Assembly (NCBI GenBank): GCA_947453295.1
Contig: CANGGD010000011.1
Span: 1-34,845 of the forward strand
DNA from: Chitinophagaceae bacterium
Lineage (GTDB): Bacteria > Bacteroidota > Bacteroidia > Chitinophagales > Chitinophagaceae
DNA length: 34,845 nucleotides
Direction: 5' to 3'
In this document: in pieces, positions 8,001 to 15,547 of the stretch
Numbering within the stretch: the first letter of the stretch is position 1
Layout: every line of letters begins with the position of its first letter
Program-made: the position numbers and the translations under genes
The notes under the pieces: model-generated
Told to the model about the DNA's origin: nothing
The model's database searches: none
Seen by the model: only the letters and a program-made list of their open reading frames with translations

Positions 8001-9752
8001 TACTGAATTTGAATATCCTGCAGAAGATAAATTACAAAACGCTGCTTGTCTAAACCATAGACTAGTTGTAGACAATGATGTTGTAAATGTAGAAGCAGTT
8101 GCTCCAGAAATATCTGTCCAAGTTAAACTATCTGTTGATGATTGCCATTGATAAGTGATACCGATACTATTTACATCAAGTGATGTAGATAAGTCAAATG
8201 TTGTAGCAGGACAAGCATTTGTTAATGTTGAAATGGTATTTCCAGGATTTGGTGTACCTGAACATGAAGGCGGCGCAACTAAGTTTACAAGATAATCTTC
8301 TGTTTCTCCAAAGCCAAGGTTTAAATCTGCACAAGCATCAGCACCTGTAAAGTCTAAGTTATATTGAACTCTTACTCTCATTCTTGTAAATCCAACCGTA
8401 GCAGTAGATGGCATTAACCAATTACCTCCGTTGATTACAACTCCGTTTCCACTTCCTACATTTTTAAATTCTGATGCATCAAATGTGCCATCCTGATTGA
8501 AGTCGATCCAAGCACCTACATACTCTGTGCCTCCGTTTCCAACTGTTACATTAATCTTATATTGAGCTCCTAGTGTTAAGTCTGGAGCTGTAACAGTTGC
8601 TGTGTAATCCTCATATCCATTTGCTGAACATGTAGAGTTATTATTGATGGTTGAAAATTTCACTTTTGTAATAACGTCATTCAAACTGCAATCAGATGTT
8701 GTTGGTGTGCAGTAGCAAGCAGAACCACTGTTTTGAGTTACTTGAACAGGTGTTGAAAATGCGGTAGAACCAGAACATGTAGCGGATAATCTATACCAAG
8801 TAGATGAAGATTGCGTAGTAGAATAAGTTGGATTGGTTGCTCCTGTTATATCAGACCACGTTGAATTATCTGGTGATGATTGCCATTGGAAATTGATACC
8901 TGCTCCGTTAAACGAACCAGAAACCGACAAATTAAAACTAACATTTGAACATACAGATGTTAAGGTTGATACTGTGTTTCCTGGTACAGGTGTTCCTGTA
9001 CAATTTGGTGATGTATAATCAATGATAAAATTAAAATCTTGTGCTTCTAAACCGCCAGCATCTGCAACATTAGTCCATGTTGCTCCCCAAATATTATGTT
9101 GCTTAGCATTGTTTCCAGGCTGTGTGGTAGTACCCACTACTGTGCTTGGAGGTGTAAAATTACTAGTCACTCCAGTAGTTACACCAGTCTGCCACTCAAT
9201 CCAATAAGTTCCAGCAGGTAATGAAATAGGTGTAATAGCTGCTTCCAATTTCCATATTTGTCTGGTAGTACCAGGTGTTGCATTGCTTATACGATACATA
9301 TTAGCGCTGGAAGAAGCTGTTAATCTATTAGTCAATGTATCTCCAAAAACCGGAGTTGGATTTCCTACAGATGGATCTGTGTTGTAAATTTTAATTCTTA
9401 AGGTAGTAAACGGTGAAGTTGCACCAGTATATCCAGTTGAATATGCAAAAAATGTTAATTTACTAATGGTCCAGCTGCCAGCTGCTATGGTGAAATCATC
9501 AGCCAATGATAACCCTGCAGAAATAGGTGCGCCAAGTCCAAATGAAGTATTCCCTGCTTGAATTTCACTCCAAGTGAAACCAGTAGGAGCCGCAGTAGAA
9601 GCCGCATCAGATGCAGTAGCACCAGTAGATAAGTTACCATTTACATACTGCTGTGCAGTTGATGAATTCAAATTCAAGCATAAAAATCCAATAATCAACA
9701 ATGTGTTAACCAAGAATTTTCTGAATTGTAATTGAGTAAAATTAATTTGCAT
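5088..9752 (-). CDS. Large T9SS-secreted protein with three Ig-like/GEVED units, P-domain and type A sorting domain
   Basis: This 1554-residue protein starts with a signal peptide (about 1-33; the hydrophobic run LLIIGFLCLNL is followed by STAQQ). A jelly-roll-like N-terminal region (35-250) precedes three tandem units of about 245 residues. Each unit is an Ig-like part with WQSS plus a GEVED domain carrying D(F/Y)NQ(D/N)G and FGETEDY or YGETEDY. GEVED domains are near 380-492, 625-737 and 870-983. Another Ig-like region follows, then a P/proprotein-convertase-like domain at about 1115-1290 (THTWVGDLVAVVKAP), a further Ig-like part, and a T9SS type A sorting domain in the last 85 residues (YPNPNKGAFEI, GVYFLELKD). 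The protein is probably exported by T9SS and attached to the surface or released. Adhesion is plausible, and no catalytic motif is seen. Confidence 0.93.
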   Translation of the reverse strand: MQINFTQLQFRKFLVNTLLIIGFLCLNLNSSTAQQYVNGNLSTGATASDAASTAAPTGFTWSEIQAGNTSFGLGAPISAGLSLADDFTIAAGSWTISKLTFFAYSTGYTGATSPFTTLRIKIYNTDPSVGNPTPVFGDTLTNRLTASSSANMYRISNATPGTTRQIWKLEAAITPISLPAGTYWIEWQTGVTTGVTSNFTPPSTVVGTTTQPGNNAKQHNIWGATWTNVADAGGLEAQDFNFIIDYTSPNCTGTPVPGNTVSTLTSVCSNVSFNLSVSGSFNGAGINFQWQSSPDNSTWSDITGATNPTYSTTQSSSTWYRLSATCSGSTAFSTPVQVTQNSGSACYCTPTTSDCSLNDVITKVKFSTINNNSTCSANGYEDYTATVTAPDLTLGAQYKINVTVGNGGTEYVGAWIDFNQDGTFDASEFKNVGSGNGVVINGGNWLMPSTATVGFTRMRVRVQYNLDFTGADACADLNLGFGETEDYLVNLVAPPSCSGTPNPGNTISTLTNACPATTFDLSTSLDVNSIGITYQWQSSTDSLTWTDISGATASTFTTSLSTTSLWFRQAAFCNLSSAGYSNSVKVNLNPPSACFCTPPSTSCTLSDVITNVTFEGIDNTTTCSTAGYSNYSDSLPAAQLTSGETYPISVTVGAGGTEYVGVWIDYNQNGVFDDAEFTAIGSANGAVINSTISVPTDALAGTTKMRVRLRFVTALTGADACIGYTYGETEDYAISIVNPVPCVGTPNPGATVSTNSRACPGVEFTLSTANNINSLGMSYQWQSSADGITYTDIAGATSRTYTTTQTDTTWYRMLAVCATGNDSATSTPIRVAMNPITDCYCLPPSTNCSLNDNITNVTISNLNNTSTCGGTTGYTNYSSSVAAVNLSQSARYPMSVSVGTGGTEFVGVWIDYNQNGVFDTNEFTNLGSGTGNAVIGNIAIPATSLLGVTKMRVRVRFATALTGADACLGYTYGETEDYKVVISCGAPAFLVQPSATTTVCGRGVNLYAHAGGGVQEFQWQVKTSATSPWANVINGGEYSGATTDTLSINPVADAMNGYLFRALATNCGATGVSDSARLSVTRIPAAVTPTTAAFCRGGSTPIEISGDAAGVSTTVTFSSSALGLTIPDNGLTSGVNHTIDVSGIPAGVTITGMKVKLNATHTWVGDLVAVVKAPNNKVLSLDYVLTGTTGTNATGTSGLANTVFSSDGTAFIKTSPDTSFFTGTFKPDAYLPAREVANDAANNPVYTLTNIQSGPDGFIPDVTNFSNLYTVPNGPWTLAMYDYWADSVYSVTFPYPTPQPINTFDSWSIEITYSTAVRSYGIWSPATGLFTDSALTTPYVSGTLAHNVFAAPSASTNYSLVAQTPGCSSNPVVVPVTVYPDPYAVIKAAPYTRLYPGLTTTINTTVHASTPNVTYQWQFNGVDINGATDSAISVNIDGLGEYSVKLKDGHGCAGPTSNIVAIDDSLSTIAFVYPNPNKGAFEIRFNDKYNGVDNPLTIKIYDSKGSTVYLKSFTISKAFQAMKVDISSQPKGVYFLELKDASNTSLQTRKLMIQ
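6798..9002 (-). repeat. Intragenic tandem repeat: three units of about 735 bp (Ig-like + GEVED)
   Basis: Unit boundaries fall at the recurring CxGTPxPG motif at residues 251, 497 and 742. This gives units at about 9002-8265, 8264-7530 and 7529-6798. The spacing is 246 and 245 codons, so the units are nearly equal in length. Similarity is visible in the DNA, for example the segment encoding GETEDY recurs near 8295, 7560 and 6822. Units two and three are the closest pair (WIDYNQNGVFD and TALTGADAC in both), suggesting the more recent duplication. Confidence 0.85.
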
Positions 9753-9901
9753 AGAAAAGTTTTATGTTTTGTAAAAAATCGATTGCCTAAATTAGACAAT
9801 ATAAATTAAAACTTGCGTAAATTACTTCATATCTTTTACATGACAAATATTTTTTTTCAGCGCTTTTTACTCATAGTTTTAAAAAATTGGGAGCAAAAAA
9901 T

Positions 9902-9909
9902 TAAATTTG
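9902..9909 (+). promoter_or_regulatory. Bacteroidota -7 promoter element for the acyltransferase gene
   Basis: TAAATTTG is an exact TAnnTTTG match. Transcription would begin near 9914-9917, so the message would start at or within a few bases of the ATGs at 9913 and 9919. Either the transcript is almost leaderless and begins at the second ATG, or this is a chance match. No clear -33 element is visible. Confidence 0.4.
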
Positions 9910-9912
9910 CCG

Positions 9913-10647
9913 ATGAATATGTTTAACAGAAAAAAAATTGGCTCTTACATATTAAAAAAAATATTGTTCAGTTTAATAGGAATTGTCACATATCCACTCA
10001 TCAATATTTTCAATAAACTTACGATCAAAGGGTTATCTCAACTAAAGAAACTCCCTCAAAAAAATGTACTTTTTGTAAGCAACCATCAAACCTATTTTTT
10101 AGATGTAATCACCTTTAATCATATTTGTTGTGCAGCTAAATGGGGCAAGAAAAAAGGGCTTGGCATTCCATATTATTTACTAAATCCATTTGTAAACATA
10201 TATTATGTAGCGGCAACTATCACCATGCAAAGCAATTGGATGACAAAAATCTTCACCTTTGCCGGAGGTATTACTGTAAAAAGAGCCTGGAATGAAAAAT
10301 CGGGTGAAAAGCAAACAGGATTGGGCATTGGAGATACTCGTAATATTACAAGAGCCCTTGAAAATAGTTGGGTTATCACCTTTCCACAGGGAACTACTAC
10401 CCCTTTCGCACCGGGAAGAAAAGGAACTGCTTTAATTATCAAACAAAATAAACCTATTGTGGTTCCACTTGTTATTAGTGGTTTTTCTGAAGCGTTTAGT
10501 AAAGATGGATTGAAATTAAAAAAGAAAGGCGTAAAGCTACATGTTGAAATCAAGGAACCCTTACCGATTGATTATGACGCACCCACAGATGTTATTCATG
10601 AACAGATTATGGATGCCATAGAACAAAGCGAAAAATTTGCTCAATAA
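9913..10647 (+). CDS. PlsC-like lysophospholipid acyltransferase
   Basis: This protein of about 244 residues belongs to the 1-acyl-glycerol-3-phosphate acyltransferase (PlsC) family. Motif I is SNHQTYFLD, with five residues between His and Asp rather than the usual four. The third motif appears as FPQGTT instead of FPEGT, and the PIVVPLVISGF segment matches motif IV. An N-terminal hydrophobic stretch (ILFSLIGIVTYPLINIF) suggests membrane attachment. The frame extends to a TTG at 9907, but that codon lies in a -7 promoter element, so I use the ATG at 9913; 9919 is also possible. It is followed after 75 bases by an ABC exporter. A role in acyl transfer to a phospholipid or other membrane lipid is likely, but the acceptor is unknown. 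Confidence 0.85.
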   Translation: MNMFNRKKIGSYILKKILFSLIGIVTYPLINIFNKLTIKGLSQLKKLPQKNVLFVSNHQTYFLDVITFNHICCAAKWGKKKGLGIPYYLLNPFVNIYYVAATITMQSNWMTKIFTFAGGITVKRAWNEKSGEKQTGLGIGDTRNITRALENSWVITFPQGTTTPFAPGRKGTALIIKQNKPIVVPLVISGFSEAFSKDGLKLKKKGVKLHVEIKEPLPIDYDAPTDVIHEQIMDAIEQSEKFAQ

Positions 10648-10722
10648 ATATTAATTGAACACCTATCTCCTAAAAATTAACGAACTTGCGGCTTCTTTAC
10701 TTATAATTATTAATTTATACCC

Positions 10723-12543
10723 ATGAAGATTTTATTTCACTACCTTAAACCTCTTAAATGGTTGGTAGTTTTTACTTTATTGATGGCTGCCATAAATATT
10801 GGATTTTCTTTGATTGATCCTATACTTCTTGGTAAGTTGGTGAATCTTGCAAGTGAATTTCAAAACAAAACGAATACATCAGGATCCATAGATTTTTTCT
10901 GGAATTATGAACATGTAATTAGAAAAGGTAAGCCTTATTTACAATTGGGTGTTTTTTATATTTTATTTTTCTCTATTTCTGTGGCAATGGTAAGTAGGAT
11001 TGCAAAGGCTTTTCAGGATTATTTTCTAAATCTTATCATTCAAAAATTTGGGGCAAAGGTTTTTACAGATGGGTTACAACATGCCATGAAACTTCCTTAT
11101 CAAGAATTTGAAGATCAAAGAAGCGGAGAAACTTTATCTATATTAACTAAAGTTCGTTCTGATGTTGAAAAATTCATGATCAATTTCATCAATATACTTT
11201 TCGGTATTATTATTGGAATCGTTTTTGTTTTTGTTTATGCAGCAATATTTATTAACTGGAGAATACCGATTGCTTATTTAATTGGAATTGGTTTACTCAG
11301 TTTTATTACCAACAAGCTTTCTAAAAAAATTAAACTAATTCAAAAAAATATTGTGAGTGAAACAACCTCACTCGCAGGTTCTACTACCGAATCTTTAAGG
11401 AACATTGAGTTGGTAAAAAGTTTGGGTTTAACCAATCAAGAGGTATCTCGACTAAATAAAAACACTTATAAAATTTTAGGACTAGAATTAACCAAAGTAA
11501 AAAGAGTAAGAAGTATAAGTTTTGTACAGGGAACATTGGTTAATACATTACGCCAGGTAATTTTATTTATTTTGATGTGGCTAATTTTTCATAATCAGAT
11601 GGATGCCGGTCAATTAGTAACCATGCAAATTTTTTCATTTTTTGTATTCGGACCTTTGCAAGAAATTGGCAATATTTTACTATCGTACAGAGAGGCAGAA
11701 GCATCATTAAATAATTTTGAGAAATTAATGAATAAAGCTCCAGAGTCTATTCCTGCTAATCCCGATCATTTGGGTTTAGTAGAAGAGCTGGAATTTTTAC
11801 AAGTTGGGTTTAAACATCAATCCGCTCTTCACAAAGCGATTGATGGTATTAGTTTTGCTGCCAAAAAAGGAGAAACCATTGCATTCGTAGGACCAAGCGG
11901 TAGCGGCAAATCTACTTTAATGAAATTATTGGTGGGATTGTATCGTCCGCAAGAAGGAAATATTGTTTATAACGGAATAGATGAAACGAAAATAAATTTT
12001 GATGATTTAAGAAATCAAATCGGATTTGTTACGCAAGACACAAACTTGTTTAGTGGTACCATAAAAGAAAATTTATTGTTTGTTAATCCGGACGCTTCAG
12101 AATTTGAATTAAATGAAGCTTTAGAAAAAGCTGCGTGCAAAACTTTGTTAAGCAGGGCAGAAAAAGGATTGGATACTTTAATTGGGGAAGGCGGATTAAA
12201 ATTAAGTGGAGGTGAAAAGCAAAGAATCTCTATTGCTCGGGCGTTGCTTCGCAAGCCCAGAGTTTTAATTTTTGATGAGGCTACTTCAGCTTTAGATTCC
12301 ATCACTGAAGAAGAAATCACAAACACAATTATCAACATATCAAAAGCAAAAGAACAAATAACCATCTTAATTGCACATCGCTTAAGTACCATTATGCATG
12401 CTGATAGAATATATGTGCTCGAAAGAGGTAATGTTATTGAAACCGGCACTCACCAAGAACTGGTAGAAGAAAAAGGTTTGTATTATGCTATGTGGCGCCA
12501 ACAAATTGGTGAAAGAAAAAGAATGGATAGTTTTTCAAAATAA
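10723..12543 (+). CDS. ABC exporter half-transporter (MsbA/multidrug type)
   Basis: This 606-residue protein fuses a six-helix type IV ABC exporter transmembrane domain (about 1-330) to an ATPase domain. The Walker A motif GPSGSGKST is at 390-398, the signature LSGGEKQR at 494-501, Walker B and its glutamate in VLIFDEATSALD, and the H-loop in IAHRLST. It should act as a homodimer, or with another half, to export lipids, drugs or peptides. There is no peptidase C39 domain. It lies between a PlsC-like gene and a DUF983 gene (13 bases from stop to start), so a lipid or envelope substrate is plausible, but this is inference from context. Confidence 0.93.
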   Translation: MKILFHYLKPLKWLVVFTLLMAAINIGFSLIDPILLGKLVNLASEFQNKTNTSGSIDFFWNYEHVIRKGKPYLQLGVFYILFFSISVAMVSRIAKAFQDYFLNLIIQKFGAKVFTDGLQHAMKLPYQEFEDQRSGETLSILTKVRSDVEKFMINFINILFGIIIGIVFVFVYAAIFINWRIPIAYLIGIGLLSFITNKLSKKIKLIQKNIVSETTSLAGSTTESLRNIELVKSLGLTNQEVSRLNKNTYKILGLELTKVKRVRSISFVQGTLVNTLRQVILFILMWLIFHNQMDAGQLVTMQIFSFFVFGPLQEIGNILLSYREAEASLNNFEKLMNKAPESIPANPDHLGLVEELEFLQVGFKHQSALHKAIDGISFAAKKGETIAFVGPSGSGKSTLMKLLVGLYRPQEGNIVYNGIDETKINFDDLRNQIGFVTQDTNLFSGTIKENLLFVNPDASEFELNEALEKAACKTLLSRAEKGLDTLIGEGGLKLSGGEKQRISIARALLRKPRVLIFDEATSALDSITEEEITNTIINISKAKEQITILIAHRLSTIMHADRIYVLERGNVIETGTHQELVEEKGLYYAMWRQQIGERKRMDSFSK

Positions 12544-12556
12544 TAATAATTCTAAA

Positions 12557-12991
12557 ATGGCTACTTCAAACAAAATTCCCAATTACTATCTCAGCATCTT
12601 CAAAATGAATTGCCCCAGATGCAGAAAAGGGAAAATGTTTAAAGATGCAAATCCATATAAGAAATTATCTTTAAAACATATTTTTGATATGTATGAAAAC
12701 TGTTCGGAATGCAATCAAAAATATGATATGGAGCCAGGATTTTGGTATGGCACAGGCTATGTTAGTTATGCATTAGCTGTAGCCGTATCCGTTAGCACAT
12801 TTGTAGCCTGGTGGGTTTTGATTGGGGTGTCTACAGAAGACAATAGAATCTTTTATTGGTTAATTCTAAACACGATAACATTAATAGTATTACAACCTTG
12901 GATGATGCGGTTGAGTAGAGTAATTTATATGCGTTTTTTTGTTTTTTATGACAAAGACTACAAACAACATCAACCCAAATTATTTGAATAA
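12557..12991 (+). CDS. DUF983 family membrane protein
   Basis: This 144-residue protein has two CxxC pairs (CPRC at 19-22, CSEC at 49-52), likely a small zinc ribbon. It is followed by the family segment YDMEPGFWYGTGYVSY and two transmembrane helices (about 66-92 and 98-118). An upstream in-frame ATG at 12485 lies inside the ABC gene. The ATG at 12557 comes right after the ABC stop and gives a protein of normal family length. DUF983 proteins are widespread in Bacteroidota and Alphaproteobacteria and have no established function. It probably belongs to the ABC transcript and converges on the TonB receptor gene with 14 bases between the stops. Confidence 0.9.
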   Translation: MATSNKIPNYYLSIFKMNCPRCRKGKMFKDANPYKKLSLKHIFDMYENCSECNQKYDMEPGFWYGTGYVSYALAVAVSVSTFVAWWVLIGVSTEDNRIFYWLILNTITLIVLQPWMMRLSRVIYMRFFVFYDKDYKQHQPKLFE

Positions 12992-13005
12992 AATATTTCT
13001 ATTGA

Positions 13006-15402
13006 TTACAATTTCCATTCTAAAGGAAGGTTAAGCTTAATGCCGAAATTTCTCCCCAAATTATATACTCCTGTTCTACCGGTAGCTTTGTTTTCGGATG
13101 CATACTTTAATCTACTCACATGACTTTGATAGGCCACATCAAAAATGTTGGATGCTGTTAAATAAACACCAGCAATTTGTTTGTTTTTATTATTGAAAAA
13201 ATCTGATCCAATTCCTACATTAACAAGTGTGTACCCTTTTGTAGTTGTTTCTGTATTGTACGCTAGAAATACATGGTTTTGTTGGAATGTGTTTTCAACT
13301 TCAACCTTTACATACATATTTTTAACTGACTTGTTTTTGCTGTTGATGTCTGCTCTTAATTCTGTTTGTAATCTTGGAGCGGGTATAAAAGGTAAATTTT
13401 TGGATCCCTCAATTGGCAATTGAAACCAACCTCTTACAAACGAAAAGCTATTTTCAATATGCAACCAATCTAACGGATGCGGATGTATGTCTATAGTGAT
13501 TTCAAGTCCTGCAAGTGTTGCTTTTTGTTGATCAAATGCAAAGGCCGTTAACTTTTTTTCTTCAACATTAATAATCGAATCTTCTCCATTTGCATTTTGC
13601 AGTTTTCTGTAAAAAATAAAATTGTTGAATTGATTTAAGTAACCAGCAATATTTAAAGAAAAATGTTCTTGATTCCATTCAAAGGCTCCATCTGTTTGTA
13701 CACTAATTTCACTCTTTAAGTTTTTATCACCATATTCATACCGAGTAGTTCCTTCGTGAGCCCCATTGGAACAAAGTTCCGAAATACCAGGTGCTCTAAA
13801 TGCTTTTGCTATATTGAATTTGAAGGTACTATGTTTGTTGAAAGGAACTGATAAACCAATGCTTCCGGAAAAATTTGAAAATGTTTTTTTTATCGCATCC
13901 CCTTTTTCTATTTGTTGTTCTAATAGTTTTTTGGTTTCTATAGCCCTGTTATCTATTCTTAATCCGCCACTAAAATTAATTTTTTTAACCTCTTTTTGAG
14001 AAAATACAAAAACTCCTGCATCAAATAACTGATAGTCTGGAATAAGCTGTTCAAGACCAAGATTTTGATTTGTTTGATTCATTCCATTTATGCCTATTGC
14101 ATTTTTCCAACCATTGTATTCCTTAAAATGAAATTGAGATGAATAAGTAAACGTTTTCATGTTGAAAAATAATGATCTAGTATTTTCATTTTCTGGATAA
14201 CCAAATTCTTCTCTTCTATTTTGTTGCCATCCCAAATTTAAAGTCATTAAATTTTCTCCAATTTTTAAATTATTATCTGATGCAACTTTAAAATGTCTGA
14301 TGTGCTGATAGGGAATGGAAGGTTCAGTACTTTTAAAATCTTCATTTGTAGCTCGTGTACTTATTCCTGATGAAAGTGTTTTTACAAAATAGCCTTCATC
14401 ATCTCTTTCGCCTTCAATTAATCCTGCCTTTAAATCAAAATTGCTAAGTAATAAATGACTATACCCCCAGCTACTATTATATCCTATGTGTCCGCCAAAA
14501 TTATGTTCATTAAAGTTCGAATTAAAAACATATCCGTCATATTTGTTTTGATACGCTCCTGCTCCTTTATACGTTCCATAAGCACTGTAATTAAATCCAT
14601 TTTTATTTACTGAAATATTGCCGTTTAAACTTCTTAAATGATTATTAGTTTGATAGTTAGAACCAAAATTTATTTTGCTTGTATTTAAAGGAGCTGGCAC
14701 ATTTGAAATGATATTAATCACTCCTGCCACAGCATCACTTCCATACATAAAAGAAGCTGGGCCTTTTAAGACCTCTATTTTATTTACACTTGCTTCGTCA
14801 ATTTCTATTCCATGCTCATCGCCCCATTGTTGACCTTCCTGACGAACGCCATCATTTACAGTAAGTACCCTGTTGTATCCTAGCCCTCTGATTAATGGTT
14901 TTGAAATGGCTGGTCCAGTTGATAACGAGGAAACGCCTGCTTTTTTTGTAATGCTTTCAATAATGTTCATAGAAGAAGATTGCAGTAAATCTTGTTTTCT
15001 CATTATTGAAACTTGAAAAGGAATTGTTTTTAGAGTGGCGGCTTTACTTGTACCCATAACCACAACAGCATTATTTTCAATAACCGACTGAACAAGTGAA
15101 AAGTCATGTTTTGTTTCACCATTAATTTCTATTTCAATTGCAATTGTACTATAACCAATATGAGATACTTCTATCAAATGTTTTCCATTCTTTATGTTTG
15201 AAATATAATATTCACCCAATGAATTAGTACTACCACCAATTTTACTATCTACTATAAATACTGACACCCCTTCAATACTATTATTGGTTTTTGAATCTTT
15301 AATTATTCCTTGCAAAGAACCAATATTGTTTTGTAAGGCAAATAATTTGGGAGAGGATATTGATAATAATAGAAAAAATATCAGCTGAGTAAAAGATTTC
15401 AT
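13006..15402 (-). CDS. TonB-dependent outer-membrane receptor
   Basis: The 798-residue protein has a signal peptide (about 1-22), a carboxypeptidase-regulatory-like beta-sandwich (27-110; GSLQGIIKDSKTNNSIEGVSV), a plug domain (about 120-235; IRGLGYNRVLTVNDGVRQEG, then VLKGPASFMYGSDAVAGVINI) and a 22-strand-type barrel to the C-terminus. Such receptors import metal complexes, vitamins or oligosaccharides using TonB energy. The plug loop GQQWGDEHGIEIDE is rich in possible metal ligands and recalls metal-uptake receptors such as ZnuD, but I cannot assign the substrate. No SusD partner is adjacent, which argues against a glycan system. The C-terminus ends in WKL rather than the usual terminal aromatic residue. 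Confidence 0.92.
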   Translation of the reverse strand: MKSFTQLIFFLLLSISSPKLFALQNNIGSLQGIIKDSKTNNSIEGVSVFIVDSKIGGSTNSLGEYYISNIKNGKHLIEVSHIGYSTIAIEIEINGETKHDFSLVQSVIENNAVVVMGTSKAATLKTIPFQVSIMRKQDLLQSSSMNIIESITKKAGVSSLSTGPAISKPLIRGLGYNRVLTVNDGVRQEGQQWGDEHGIEIDEASVNKIEVLKGPASFMYGSDAVAGVINIISNVPAPLNTSKINFGSNYQTNNHLRSLNGNISVNKNGFNYSAYGTYKGAGAYQNKYDGYVFNSNFNEHNFGGHIGYNSSWGYSHLLLSNFDLKAGLIEGERDDEGYFVKTLSSGISTRATNEDFKSTEPSIPYQHIRHFKVASDNNLKIGENLMTLNLGWQQNRREEFGYPENENTRSLFFNMKTFTYSSQFHFKEYNGWKNAIGINGMNQTNQNLGLEQLIPDYQLFDAGVFVFSQKEVKKINFSGGLRIDNRAIETKKLLEQQIEKGDAIKKTFSNFSGSIGLSVPFNKHSTFKFNIAKAFRAPGISELCSNGAHEGTTRYEYGDKNLKSEISVQTDGAFEWNQEHFSLNIAGYLNQFNNFIFYRKLQNANGEDSIINVEEKKLTAFAFDQQKATLAGLEITIDIHPHPLDWLHIENSFSFVRGWFQLPIEGSKNLPFIPAPRLQTELRADINSKNKSVKNMYVKVEVENTFQQNHVFLAYNTETTTKGYTLVNVGIGSDFFNNKNKQIAGVYLTASNIFDVAYQSHVSRLKYASENKATGRTGVYNLGRNFGIKLNLPLEWKL

Positions 15403-15426
15403 TTTTTATTTTTTGTTACGTCGTTG

Positions 15427-15467
15427 CAAATATATATAATTCTTTTGCACCTATTTATGTGCGAAAA
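15427..15467 (-). promoter_or_regulatory. Promoter and candidate operator of the TonB receptor gene
   Basis: On the minus strand TATATTTG (15434-15427) matches TAnnTTTG, 25 bases before the ATG at 15402. Just upstream of it lies an imperfect inverted repeat: TTTTGCAC at 15443-15450 and GTGCGAAA at 15459-15466, with 8 bases between (7 of 8 pairs match). This position overlaps the expected -33 region and suits a repressor, for example a metal-responsive one. The regulator is not identified. Confidence 0.45.
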
Positions 15468-15547
15468 TTTAAATAGTAATAATAATGTTAAATATAAAAA
15501 AGGGAAAGTTCCTTTTATAAAGTTTTCTGATTTAATTTCGTGTGTAT

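Noticed and set aside
6415-9207. Several plus-strand reading frames of 60-98 codons opposite the large T9SS gene
   Set aside because: They are antisense to a long, domain-rich gene. They recur because the GEVED repeats recur, and none shows a recognisable domain.
12485-12556. Longer DUF983 protein starting inside the ABC transporter gene
   Set aside because: The extension overlaps the conserved end of the ABC gene, and the ATG at 12557 gives the normal family N-terminus.
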